This document shows positions 33,575-41,848 of a stretch of 64,000 nt of DNA, piece by piece. A model generated the notes under the pieces. It did no database searches. It saw only the letters and a list, made by a program, of their open reading frames with translations, and was not told where the DNA came from. Location of the stretch: positions 1-64,000 of the forward strand of contig JADCHX010000018.1 of the NCBI GenBank assembly GCA_020248265.1, written 5' to 3'. The position numbers and the translations under genes were made by a program. Numbering within the stretch: the stretch's first letter is position 1; each line of letters starts with the position of its first letter. Source of the stretch: Rhodocyclaceae bacterium. GTDB taxonomy: Bacteria > Pseudomonadota > Gammaproteobacteria > Burkholderiales > CAIKXV01.

Positions 33575-34495
33575 CTACTGATGCGAATACAGCTTCAGTC
33601 CGGGCACTGGCAGCTCGCAGCGCAGGATGGTGCCGCGATACGAATCGGTGATGTAGAGATGCCGGCCGCCTGGCCCGCCGTAGGCCATGTTGGTCAGCCG
33701 TCCGCCGCCGTCGGGTGCGCGGATGCCGTAGAGGAACTCGCCAGCCGGGCTCATCAGCCAGACGATGCCCACCCGTGCATGGCCGACCGCGAGGTTGCCC
33801 TTGGCATCCACCGCCAGCCCGTCCGGCCCGTGCATGCCAGGCAGGTAGCCGAACACGCCACACTTGCTGGGCACGCCATCGCGCAGCGGCAGGTGCCACA
33901 TGCAGTTGGTGCGTGTCATCGCGACGTACACGGCCGACTCGTCGGGCGAGAGCGCGATACCGTTCGGGCTCGGCCCGTTGTCGATCAGGCACTCGAGCTT
34001 GCGGTCGGGCGTGGCGCGCCAGACGCGGCCGGTCTGGTCGTGCACGCCCGTCTGTCCCTGGTCGGTGAAGTAGAGGTCGCCGTTGCTGGCGAACACCAGG
34101 TCGTTGACGCCCTTGAAGCCCTCCGAGCGCGCATGCGTGATCCACGGCTCGACCTTGCCGGTGGCCGGGTCGCAGGTCATCACGCCGAGCCGGTAGTCGG
34201 TGATGAAGAGGCGGCCGTCCTTGTGCACCGCGAGGCCGTTCGGCCAGCCATCGTACTCGGCCGCCACGCTCACCTGCGCGTCAGGGGTGATGCGGAAAAT
34301 ACGCCCGAACGGGATATCGACCACGTACAGGTTGCCTGCGCGATCGAACGCCGGGCCTTCGAGGAAGCAGCCGAGCTTCGACCCCGGATGGTTGGACTCG
34401 ATCCAGGTCGACGGCTGGCCCGATCTGCCGAGGTGGGCGGGGATGGTCGCGAACACCTCGGCGACGAGTTCGGTCGGTGGATTGAAGAAGCGCAT
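33575..34495 (-). CDS. SMP-30/gluconolactonase/LRE family protein
   Basis: 306 aa six-bladed beta-propeller. The metal-binding Glu of the family is in LGCFLEGPAFDRAGNLYVVD, the central Asn in GFKGVNDLVFASNGDLYFTD and the second Asn/Asp pair in PSPNGIALSPDESAVYVA, then GPDGLAVDAKGNLAVGH. No signal peptide is seen, so it is probably cytoplasmic. Members hydrolyse sugar lactones or similar cyclic esters; the actual substrate is unknown. It is divergent from the TctC gene at 34541 with only 45 bases between. Confidence 0.9.
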   Translation of the reverse strand: MRFFNPPTELVAEVFATIPAHLGRSGQPSTWIESNHPGSKLGCFLEGPAFDRAGNLYVVDIPFGRIFRITPDAQVSVAAEYDGWPNGLAVHKDGRLFITDYRLGVMTCDPATGKVEPWITHARSEGFKGVNDLVFASNGDLYFTDQGQTGVHDQTGRVWRATPDRKLECLIDNGPSPNGIALSPDESAVYVAMTRTNCMWHLPLRDGVPSKCGVFGYLPGMHGPDGLAVDAKGNLAVGHARVGIVWLMSPAGEFLYGIRAPDGGGRLTNMAYGGPGGRHLYITDSYRGTILRCELPVPGLKLYSHQ

Positions 34496-34540
34496 GGGTC
34501 TATCCTATTGAAAACGACAATACGAAGCGAGGAGGAGAGC

Positions 34541-35542
34541 ATGGGACACGACCGGCTCGTGCGCGCATTGCTTGCCGGCGTCGCGGCTTGCACGGCGGCG
34601 CCTCAGGCTGCCAAAGCCCAGGCGCAGCCGCAGGCCCGCCAGCAGGCGTGGCCACAGAAGGCGGTACGCATCATCGTGCCGCAGTCGCCCGGCGGCTCCA
34701 CCGACGCGATGGCCCGCCTGCTGGCGGCACGCCTCGGCGAGGCTCTCGGCCAGGCGGTGCTGATCGACAACCGGCCTGGTGCCGGCAGCCTCGTCGGCAC
34801 CGAACTGGCGGTACGCGCCAGCCCCGACGGCTACACCACGCTGGTGGTGTCCTCTTCGATCACCATCAATCCGAACATGCATGCGAAGCTGTCGTTCGAT
34901 CCGCAGCGCGACCTGGCGCCGATCACCCAGCTGTCGGCCTTCCCGAACGTGCTGGTGGCCAACATCGCCGTGCCGGTGAAGAACATCCAGGACCTGCTTG
35001 CGCTGGCGAAGGCCCGGCCCGGGCAGGTCGCCTACAGTTCCGCCGGCAGCGGCACCGGCACCCACCTGTCGGCCGAACTGTTCAAGAACCTCACCGGCGC
35101 CGACCTTCTGCACGTGCCGTACAAGGGCGGCGGACCCTCTGTGAATGCATTGCTCGCCGGCGAGGCGCAGGTCTCGTTCGCCACGCTGCCGTCGGTGCTG
35201 CCGCAGGTGCGTGCGGGCAAGCTGCGCGCGCTCGGCGTCACCACGACCCGGCGCAGCTTCGCGCTGCCCGACGTGCCGACGATCGTCGAGGGCGGCGTGG
35301 CCGGCTATGAGCATGTCCAGTGGACTGGCTTCCTGGCGCCGGCCGCGACGCCAGCGGCCATCATCAACCGGCTCAATGCCGAAGCAGTGCGTGCGGTGCA
35401 CAGCCCGGAACTGAAGCCGGCGCTGGCCAGTGAAGGCGCTGAACCGGTCGGCAACACACCGCAGCAATTCGCGGCGATCATCCGCAGCGAGACCCAGCGC
35501 ATCGCGCAGGTGGTCCGCAAGGCAGGCATCAAGGCCGACTGA
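34541..35542 (+). CDS. TctC/Bug family periplasmic binding protein
   Basis: 333 aa from the ATG at 34541 with a GGAGGAG SD at 34531-34537. The signal peptide is the first 27 residues (RALLAGVAACTAAPQAAKAQ). Markers: WPQKAVRIIVPQSPGGSTDA, IDNRPGAGSLVGTE, PDGYTTLVVSSS, LAKARPGQVAYSSAG, LHVPYKGGGPSV, RAGKLRALGVTT. It is convergent with the PrpD-like gene, whose stop lies 14 bases inside this gene's 3' end. The ligand is unknown. Confidence 0.93.
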   Translation: MGHDRLVRALLAGVAACTAAPQAAKAQAQPQARQQAWPQKAVRIIVPQSPGGSTDAMARLLAARLGEALGQAVLIDNRPGAGSLVGTELAVRASPDGYTTLVVSSSITINPNMHAKLSFDPQRDLAPITQLSAFPNVLVANIAVPVKNIQDLLALAKARPGQVAYSSAGSGTGTHLSAELFKNLTGADLLHVPYKGGGPSVNALLAGEAQVSFATLPSVLPQVRAGKLRALGVTTTRRSFALPDVPTIVEGGVAGYEHVQWTGFLAPAATPAAIINRLNAEAVRAVHSPELKPALASEGAEPVGNTPQQFAAIIRSETQRIAQVVRKAGIKAD

Positions 35543-36941
35543 GCAGCCTGCGCAGCGCGCGCACGTCGGGCAGCCGGTCGATCGTCCAGATCGCATCGAT
35601 CAGGCTGGTCGCGCGGCGTGCGCCGAGCGCGGGCTCGAGCAGCGGATGGCACTTGCGCTCCAGATCGGCGCGGTCCATCGGACGCGTCGCGCTGCCCAGC
35701 ACCGCGCGGGTGTGGTGGCGCACGACCGTGCTGCGTGCCCTGCCCTGAGGCCGCGCCAGCGTGACTTCGACGATCGCCTGCGTGGTCTTCGTCTTCGAAA
35801 GCTCGGCACTACCGACCAGCTGCACCTTCTCCTTCAGCGCCAGCACGTCGCGGTCGCGCGAACGGGCCGGATCGTGTGAGGCTTCGAAGCTGATGTCTCG
35901 ATCGAGCAGCATGATGCCGACCAGGTGCTGCAGGTTGATGTTCGACATCTTCCGGCCGCTGACTGTGCGTGCGCCCTGCTCGTCGACCGTGATGTGCACC
36001 CTCTCGACCTCCGACGCCTTGATCGCGTACCGGTCGATCAGCGTCGACAGTGCATCGAGCGGCGCCTGGATCGGGTAGCCGACCGGCCAGCGCTTGATCG
36101 CCGTCTGCATGATGTCGTAGCGCGATCCGAGGCCCTTCACGAACTCCTGCGGCCGGATGAACGGCTCGAATGCATGCAGGAAGCCGCGGTCGCCACTGAA
36201 CACGTCCTCGACCCCGGTGAAACCGGAGGCAACCATGGTCGCCGCAGTCACGCCGTTGCGCGCCGGCATGCCGCCGAAGTCGAATGCCTTTTCGACATGC
36301 TCGACATCGCGCGCCCAGCACGACAGGCCGCTCGCCTGCTGCGCTGCGTAGGACAGCAGGTGCCGCGCCTGGCGCACGTCGATGCGGGCGAGCGCACCGG
36401 CCGCCGCCGCCGAACCGAAGGTGCCGCCGAAACTGTGCGTCGAATGCCCGGCGCTGCGGAAATGCTCGATACCGAGGGCCATCGACGTGCGTGCGCAGAC
36501 ATCGTAGCCGAGTACGATCGCGCGCAGCAGCTCACGTCCGCTCGACTTCTGCCGCTCCGCCATCGCCAGCGCGGCCGGTACGATGCTGCAGCCCGGATGC
36601 ACCAGCGCGAGGTAGTAGGCGTCGTCGGTCTCGTCGGAGTGGGCGAGCATGCCGTTGGCCAGCGCGGCATTGACTGCGCTGGTGCGCGTTCCGGTGGTGA
36701 GGATGGTCGCCTCGGGCGTGCCACCCATCGCGGTGACATACTCGATCGCTCGCCGGCCCGGCAGCAGCGGTGCACCGGAGACCATCGCGGCGATCGTGTC
36801 GAGAAGGTGAAGCTTCGCGCGTTCGTTGACTTCGGCGGGCAGCGTGCGGCGCGGCGTGGCCGCAATGTAGGAAGCCAGGGTCAGCATCAGCGCCGATACC
36901 GGCTCGGCAGTACGCCCGGGCTTGCCCGCTTTCTGGTTCAT
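35529..36941 (-). CDS. MmgE/PrpD family protein
   Basis: 470 aa. The fold is that of 2-methylcitrate dehydratase, cis-aconitate decarboxylase and iminodisuccinate epimerase. Family segments: AKLHLLDTIAAMVSGA, MLAHSDETDDAYYLALVHPGCSIVPAALA (the usual HxxDxDD region reads HSDETDD), SFGGTFGSAAAAGAL, and the C-terminal domain from about residue 275 (RWPVGYPIQAPLDAL). The prpBC partners are absent, so methylcitrate metabolism is not implied. Such orphan PrpD-like proteins are frequent near TctC genes; the substrate is probably a small di- or tricarboxylate. It follows ctaB by 55 bases. Confidence 0.88.
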   Translation of the reverse strand: MNQKAGKPGRTAEPVSALMLTLASYIAATPRRTLPAEVNERAKLHLLDTIAAMVSGAPLLPGRRAIEYVTAMGGTPEATILTTGTRTSAVNAALANGMLAHSDETDDAYYLALVHPGCSIVPAALAMAERQKSSGRELLRAIVLGYDVCARTSMALGIEHFRSAGHSTHSFGGTFGSAAAAGALARIDVRQARHLLSYAAQQASGLSCWARDVEHVEKAFDFGGMPARNGVTAATMVASGFTGVEDVFSGDRGFLHAFEPFIRPQEFVKGLGSRYDIMQTAIKRWPVGYPIQAPLDALSTLIDRYAIKASEVERVHITVDEQGARTVSGRKMSNINLQHLVGIMLLDRDISFEASHDPARSRDRDVLALKEKVQLVGSAELSKTKTTQAIVEVTLARPQGRARSTVVRHHTRAVLGSATRPMDRADLERKCHPLLEPALGARRATSLIDAIWTIDRLPDVRALRRLLSRP

Positions 36942-36996
36942 TGCGCGTTCTCTCCTGGTTGCACGCTTCGCTGCAGTACGGGTACGCCCCGGTGTT

Positions 36997-37896
36997 CTAA
37001 TGGTTCCAGGGCGCGTAGTGGTCGAGCAGCAGTGCGGCGAAGATCAGCGTCAGGTAGAGGATCGAGTAGCGGAAGGTGCGCCGCGCGAGCCAGTCGCTGT
37101 AGTTCGTGTACAGCCGCCATGCATACCAGAGGAACACGCCGCCCAGCACTACCGCCGACACCATGTACAGCCAGCCGCTCATGCGGATGGCGAAGGGCAG
37201 CAGCGAACAGGCGAACAGGATGACGGTGTAGAGCAGCACAGACAGCTGGGTGAATCGGTCGCCATGGGTGACCGGAAGCATCGGGATGCCTGCCTTCGCG
37301 TACTCGTGCTTGCGATAGAGCGCCAGCGCCCAGAAGTGCGGCGGCGTCCATGCGAAGATGATCAGGAACAGCACCAGCGCCGCCGGCGACACCTCTCCGG
37401 TGATCGCTGCCCAGCCGAGCACCGGCGGCATCGCGCCCGACGCGCCCCCGATCACGATGTTCTGCGGGGTCAACGGCTTCAGTACCACGGTATAGATGAT
37501 CGCGTAACCGACGAAGGTGGCCAGCGTGAGCCACATGGTCAGCGTATTGACCAGGTTGTGCAGCACCAGCAGCCCGACGCCGCCGACCAGCCCCGCGAAC
37601 ACCAGCGTCTGCAACGAATTGACGTTGCCGCTGGGCAGCGGACGCCCACGAGTACGTGCCATCACCGCGTCGATCTTCTGTTCGATCAGACAGTTGACCG
37701 CAGCAGCCGCGCCGGCGACCAGGGCAATGCCGACGGTCGCGAACAACACCGGCGACAGCGGCGGCAGGGTACCGGGTGCAGTAGCGAGGAACATGCCGAT
37801 GACCGCCGTGAAAACGATCAGAGACACCACGCGCGGCTTCGTCAGTTCATAGAACTGACGCAGGGTGCCCCCGGTCAGGGCGAGAGTCTGGGACAT
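36997..37896 (-). CDS. ctaB: Protoheme IX farnesyltransferase (haem O synthase)
   Basis: 299 aa UbiA-type prenyltransferase with about nine membrane segments. It converts haem B to haem O. The polyprenyl-diphosphate motif [20 protein letters not shown] carries the Asn, Asp and Arg pairs of the family, and the second conserved loop is [24 protein letters not shown]. The N-terminal [20 protein letters not shown] is standard. It lies 80 bases downstream of ctaA, as in most Betaproteobacteria; a senC/sco gene usually follows but is not found. Confidence 0.96.
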   Translation of the reverse strand: MSQTLALTGGTLRQFYELTKPRVVSLIVFTAVIGMFLATAPGTLPPLSPVLFATVGIALVAGAAAAVNCLIEQKIDAVMARTRGRPLPSGNVNSLQTLVFAGLVGGVGLLVLHNLVNTLTMWLTLATFVGYAIIYTVVLKPLTPQNIVIGGASGAMPPVLGWAAITGEVSPAALVLFLIIFAWTPPHFWALALYRKHEYAKAGIPMLPVTHGDRFTQLSVLLYTVILFACSLLPFAIRMSGWLYMVSAVVLGGVFLWYAWRLYTNYSDWLARRTFRYSILYLTLIFAALLLDHYAPWNH

Positions 37897-37976
37897 CGAT
37901 CGGGTCTCGTCTGCTTCAGCCGCACCAGGCGGTTGGCCGGCGCGGCGATGGCCCGGGCTTTGAGTGGTTGTTCAGG

Positions 37977-39044
37977 TCAGGCATGCAAGGCCTGAGTGGA
38001 GCCTTTCGAGGCCGGCGCGGTACGCGCATCGACAGCAGCCGGCCGCGTGATCATGAATTTTAGCATCACGACAGAACAAAGCAGCAGGGCTGCGCCGAAG
38101 TTGTGAAGAGTGGCGAGCCAGAGCGGCAGCAGCCACACCACGTTCAGGATGCCGATCGTCACCTGTGCCACGAGCAGCAGCAGCATAGAGGCGGCAGCCA
38201 CGGACACGCCGGGGATACGCAGCGCGAGCAGGCCGAGCATACCCAGGTAGGCCGTGATCACCAGCGCGCCGAGCCGATGCGCCCACTGGATCGCGTTCAG
38301 CGACTCGTGCGACAGCGGTGATCCGTCGGGCGCCTCTCCCAGTTCGCGCAGGACATGGAAGCCGTGCTGGAAGTCCATCGGCGGCAGGAACGTGCCGTGG
38401 CAGGTCGGGAAGTCGAGGCAGGTCAGCGCCGCGTAGTTCGTGCTGACCCAGCCGCCGAGGATGATCTGCCCGATCAACAGCACGATACCCCCGGCAGCCC
38501 ATGGGACCAGCCGCGCGGCGCGCTCGACCGCGACGCGGCCGCGGTCGACGAACTCGCCAATCGCCATCCGGAACAGCACGGACAGGATCAGCATGCCGCC
38601 GAGCAGGTGCAGCGTGACGACGCCGGGCTTGAGCAGCAGCGTGACGGTGAACTTGCCGAGCATCGCCTGTGCCAGCAGCAGCAGCAGCAGGCCCGTACCC
38701 AGCCAGTGGGCGTCGCTGCCCGGCAGGCGCACCGCGGACGCCGCCTGGCGCAGCCGGTTGCGCCAGGCGATCACTGCGATGCCGAGGATCAGCAGGCCGA
38801 GCGACATCGCAAGATAGCGATGGATCATCTCGACCCAACCCTTGAACGGATCTATCTCGGCGCCGGGGAAACGTTCGCTCGCGCGAGCGATCTCGGCCGC
38901 GGTATCGGGTGCCGTCAGCTGGCCATAGCAACCGGGCCAGTCGGGACAACCGAGGCCGGAATCGGTCAGGCGGGTATAGGCACCGACGACCACGACGATG
39001 ATCGTGAGCAATGGCGCGAGCAGCAGGAGCTTTCTGTACATCAT
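37977..39044 (-). CDS. ctaA: Haem A synthase (COX15/CtaA family)
   Basis: 355 aa membrane protein with eight hydrophobic segments that converts haem O to haem A. The N-terminal segment LLLLAPLLTIIVVVVGAYTRL is followed by the Cys pair in DSGLGCPDWPGCYG, the haem-ligand His in WVEMIHRYLAMSLG, the second Cys pair CLDFPTCHG and later His in IQWAHRLGAL and LATLHNFGAAL. The ATG at 39044 overlaps the upstream gene's TGA (ATGA) and has GAGGA upstream. A 36-residue extension to 39152 lies in the previous gene and is rejected. Confidence 0.95.
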   Translation of the reverse strand: MMYRKLLLLAPLLTIIVVVVGAYTRLTDSGLGCPDWPGCYGQLTAPDTAAEIARASERFPGAEIDPFKGWVEMIHRYLAMSLGLLILGIAVIAWRNRLRQAASAVRLPGSDAHWLGTGLLLLLLAQAMLGKFTVTLLLKPGVVTLHLLGGMLILSVLFRMAIGEFVDRGRVAVERAARLVPWAAGGIVLLIGQIILGGWVSTNYAALTCLDFPTCHGTFLPPMDFQHGFHVLRELGEAPDGSPLSHESLNAIQWAHRLGALVITAYLGMLGLLALRIPGVSVAAASMLLLLVAQVTIGILNVVWLLPLWLATLHNFGAALLLCSVVMLKFMITRPAAVDARTAPASKGSTQALHA

Positions 39045-39724
39045 CCGATCCTCGAGTACTTGAGCAGGCGCGTCATGTCCTTGCGGATACGCGTGGCGTC
39101 GGCATCCGGCGGATAGCGCATCATCAGGTTGCCGAGCGGGTCGACCAGCCACAAGTGGTCGCGCAGCGTGCTGCCCGGTTGCACCGGCAGTGCATCGAGC
39201 AGGGCCTGCGGCGGGCGGCGCACGACCCAGGTGCCGGCATAGGGTTCATGCAGGCGGGCAGCAGGCTCGCTACGGTCGTCGACCAGCCAGACGCGCTCGA
39301 CCCGTTCCATTTCCTTGCCCTGCATCGTGCGCAACTGGCGCAGCTGCCAGATCTTGCGCTCGCAGCGCGCATCGCACTCGGCACCATCGGCCATCACCAG
39401 GAACCACTTGCCGCGCAGGGTCGGCGCCGCCTGCGGCACCTGCGACGTACCCGGCAAAGGCGCGCCGGCCGGGGCCGCGGGTACGCCAGGACCCGGGGTA
39501 GCGGGGACACCGGCGGCCGCAGCCGCCGCAGGCGGCACGACCGGAAACATCGGCTCCAGCGCGATCTCGGGCAGCACCACCGGCTGCACCAGCTCGCCGT
39601 AGTTGCTGTACTCGCCCGGTTTCCAGAAGAACCAGAGCAGGTAGGGTCCGAACGCCGGCGTGGCGCAGACCAGCACCAGCACGATCAGCGGCAACTTGCG
39701 GCGCAACCCGGGCGGCAGCTTCAT
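39041..39724 (-). CDS. Membrane-anchored CxxxC protein of the cox cluster
   Basis: 227 aa. Anchor residues 10-31 (KLPLIVLVLVCATPAFGPYLLW), then an Ala/Pro linker, and a thioredoxin-like part. The CDARC (CxxxC) at GAECDARCERK corresponds to the copper-binding motif of SCO proteins, but the overall sequence is not a canonical SCO: WLVDDRSEP and LWLVDPLGNLMMRYPP are retained, and the Asp of the SCO fold is there while the His expected near the C-terminus (SCO: DYHxHS-like) is not evident. Such proteins are known between SURF1 and CtaA in Betaproteobacteria. Proposed oxidase assembly role, inferred. Overlaps SURF1 by ATGA. Confidence 0.82.
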   Translation of the reverse strand: MKLPPGLRRKLPLIVLVLVCATPAFGPYLLWFFWKPGEYSNYGELVQPVVLPEIALEPMFPVVPPAAAAAAGVPATPGPGVPAAPAGAPLPGTSQVPQAAPTLRGKWFLVMADGAECDARCERKIWQLRQLRTMQGKEMERVERVWLVDDRSEPAARLHEPYAGTWVVRRPPQALLDALPVQPGSTLRDHLWLVDPLGNLMMRYPPDADATRIRKDMTRLLKYSRIG

Positions 39725-40569
39725 GTCGCCTCCGTTTGGTGGATCGATGCACCGGTTCGGCGCAGGCTGAGCACCAGCCAGACGATCACCCCGATAGCGG
39801 CGAAACTGAACCATTGCAGGGCATAGCCGCGGTGCTTGTCGATGCCTGCATCGGGCCGCGGCCAGTTGCGCGCGAGCGTGTCGGACGCGCCGGTGCCGGG
39901 CCCGCTCCCCTCGAGTGCCGCAGTCTGCAGCAGGGCCACAGGCAGCAGATCGAGCGTCCAGCGTTCCCTTGCCCGTTCGATCGTCCAGTTCTGCCAGCGA
40001 AGTGCGTCGTCGGTGCCGGCCCGCAATTCCATGAAACGCTCGCCAGGCACGAAGGCCAGGCCCTGTACGCGCACCTCGCCCGCGGGCGTCTCGATCACAG
40101 GCAGGCGCTCGCGCTGGCGTGGCGCTGCGATCCATCCGCGGTTGACCAGGAGCACACGGTCGCTGCCGGACAGTCGCAGCGGCGTCAGCACCTCGTAGCC
40201 CGGGACGCCATCGCGCAGGCGGTTGTCGAGGAATACCACCCGACCGGCGTCGAAGCGACCCGTCGCCTCGACCGGATGCCAGGCGAAAGAGGCCGGATCG
40301 CCGGGCGGGACCGACTGCACGGGCACCGGCGGGGCCTCGGCTGCCGCCTCGATGCGCTGCTGCAACGCGACCTTGTAGGCCGCGCGGTCGAGCTGCCAGC
40401 GACCGGCCGACAGCGTCAGCACGAGCACCGCGAGCAGCACAAGCGTAGGAATCCACTCGGGGCGGAAACGACGCGGGCCAGCGGCAGCACGGCCGGGAAC
40501 AGCCGATGCCGAAGACGGCGGCGGCACTGCATCGGCTAGACTTCCTGTTCCATTACCGGACGTTGCCAT
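39721..40569 (-). CDS. SURF1 family cytochrome oxidase assembly protein
   Basis: 282 aa. Two membrane segments, near residues 38-58 (WIPTLVLLAVLVLTLSAGRW) and at the C-terminus (ALQWFSFAAIGVIVWLVLSL), enclose the SURF1 domain with HPVEATGRFDAGRVVFLDNR, GYEVLTPLRL, LLVNRGWIAAPRQRERLP and the C-terminal HRGYALQWF. It helps haem A insertion or subunit assembly. Its ATG shares bases with the divergent DUF2909 ATG (plus-strand CATG at 40567-40570). The A/S/P-rich N-terminus of 30 residues is variable. Confidence 0.94.
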   Translation of the reverse strand: MATSGNGTGSLADAVPPPSSASAVPGRAAAGPRRFRPEWIPTLVLLAVLVLTLSAGRWQLDRAAYKVALQQRIEAAAEAPPVPVQSVPPGDPASFAWHPVEATGRFDAGRVVFLDNRLRDGVPGYEVLTPLRLSGSDRVLLVNRGWIAAPRQRERLPVIETPAGEVRVQGLAFVPGERFMELRAGTDDALRWQNWTIERARERWTLDLLPVALLQTAALEGSGPGTGASDTLARNWPRPDAGIDKHRGYALQWFSFAAIGVIVWLVLSLRRTGASIHQTEAT

Positions 40570-40771
40570 GACTATCCTGATCGTCGGCTTCCTGGTGCTG
40601 ATCCTCGCCAGCCTGGGGTCGGCGCTGTTCTACCTGTTCAACGACAGGGGAAACTCGACCCGCACGGTCCGCGCGCTCACGCTGCGCGTCGGCCTGTCGG
40701 TGGCGTTGTTCCTGTTACTGATGCTCGCGCATTTCAGCGGGCTGATCACGCTTCGCGGCTCTGCCCTATAG
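40568..40771 (+). CDS. Twin-transmembrane small protein (DUF2909)
   Basis: 67 aa with two membrane segments, residues 3-23 (ILIVGFLVLILASLGSALFY) and 44-60 (GLSVALFLLLMLAHFSG), joined by the basic loop NDRGNSTRTVRALTLR. This is the DUF2909 pattern; such genes normally lie between ctaE and SURF1 in Betaproteobacteria. It faces opposite to the rest of the cox genes. The start codon overlaps that of SURF1 head-to-head, so its promoter must lie in SURF1 coding sequence. Confidence 0.88.
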   Translation: MTILIVGFLVLILASLGSALFYLFNDRGNSTRTVRALTLRVGLSVALFLLLMLAHFSGLITLRGSAL

Positions 40772-40893
40772 CAAATTCTGCGAGGGGCACGCTTGTGACG
40801 AGGCTGCCGATTCCCGACAGCGTCGGCATGCAGGGGGCGCAGGGCGAGAATCGCGCCTGCGGCCACATGGCCCCTTCGCCGAGGGCCGGATGG

Positions 40894-40911
40894 GCGGCCC
40901 CGGAGGGCCGC
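40894..40911. terminator. Hairpin between the convergent DUF2909 and ctaE genes
   Basis: GCGGCCC (40894-40900) and GGGCCGC (40905-40911) form an exact 7-bp stem with loop CGGA. It lies midway in the 179-base gap between the two stops. No U-tract follows on either strand, so it is a structural rather than a canonical intrinsic terminator. Confidence 0.4.
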
Positions 40912-40950
40912 AGGCGCCAGACCGGCAGGCGCCCCGTCCGACAGCCTGCG

Positions 40951-41820
40951 TTACAGCGCGTAGACGACGACGAACAGCAGTAACCAGACGACGTCGACGA
41001 AGTGCCAGTACCAGGCGACGCCCTCGAAGCCGAAGTGGTTCTCGGGCGTGAAGTGGCCTTTCGCGCAGCGGATCGTGATCACGATCAGCATGATGGTGCC
41101 GATCGTCACGTGGAAGCCGTGGAAACCGGTCAACATGAAGAACGTCGCGCCGTAGGCACCCATGTCGAGCTGCAGGTTCAGGTCGCGCCAGGCGTGCACA
41201 TACTCGTAGCCCTGCACGAACAGGAAGACGGTGCCCAGGGCGATCGTAGCGACCATCCAGCGCACCAGCGCCGGCCGGTTGTTCGCGAGCAGCGCCCAAT
41301 GCGCCAGCGTGATCGTGACGCCGGAGGCCAGCAGCAGCATCGTGTTGATCGCCGGCAGGCCGAACGCGGAGATCGTCTGGAACGACTCGCGGATGCCCGG
41401 CCCGGCGACTGGCCAGGACGCCGTGAACTCAGGCCAGAGCAGGCGGCTGTCGAGGCTGCCAAGGTCCGGCACCGAGATCACCCGCATGTAGAACAGCACA
41501 CCGAAGAACGCGGCGAAGAACATCACCTCGGAGAAGATGAACCAGCCCATCGACCAGCGGAAGGAGACGTCGACCCGCTTGCTGTACAGGCCACCTTCGC
41601 TCTCGCCGATCACCGTACCGAACCAGCCGAACAGCATGTAGAAGAGGATGCAGAGGCCACCGATCAGCACGAACTTGCCCCAGCCGACGTCGTTCATCCA
41701 GAGCGCCGTGCCCAGCGCCATGAAGAACAGCGCGAACGACCCGAAGATCGGCCAGGTCGAAGGCTGCGGGACGAAATAGTGGGGTGCAGTGCTGCTGCTC
41801 GCGGTGGCCGACTGGCTCAT
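40951..41820 (-). CDS. ctaE: Cytochrome c oxidase subunit III
   Basis: 289 aa with seven membrane segments, as for aa3-type oxidases. Landmarks: YFVPQPSTWPIFGS, the second-helix region EVMFFAAFFGVLFYM with the lipid-binding Glu, the fourth/fifth helix NTMLLLASGVTITLAHWAL, HGFHVTIGTIMLIVITIRC and the terminal GVAWYWHFVDVVWLLLFVVVY. The ATG at 41820 has GGAG upstream; an extension to 41925 lies partly in the ctaG 3' end. Downstream the sole neighbour on this strand is SURF1. Confidence 0.95.
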   Translation of the reverse strand: MSQSATASSSTAPHYFVPQPSTWPIFGSFALFFMALGTALWMNDVGWGKFVLIGGLCILFYMLFGWFGTVIGESEGGLYSKRVDVSFRWSMGWFIFSEVMFFAAFFGVLFYMRVISVPDLGSLDSRLLWPEFTASWPVAGPGIRESFQTISAFGLPAINTMLLLASGVTITLAHWALLANNRPALVRWMVATIALGTVFLFVQGYEYVHAWRDLNLQLDMGAYGATFFMLTGFHGFHVTIGTIMLIVITIRCAKGHFTPENHFGFEGVAWYWHFVDVVWLLLFVVVYAL

Positions 41821-41848
41821 GGGCAACTCCGTTGGACCTTGGCGGTCT

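Noticed and set aside
34501-34540. TTGAAA as a -35 box for the TctC gene at 34541
   Set aside because: It lies only 28 bases before the ATG, leaving no room for a -10 element and leader.
24441-36941. A complete tripartite tricarboxylate transporter operon
   Set aside because: No large TctA or small TctB membrane protein is encoded; only binding proteins are present.
35529-36941. PrpD-like gene as evidence of a methylcitrate cycle
   Set aside because: prpB, prpC, acnD and prpR are absent, and orphan PrpD-family proteins have other substrates.
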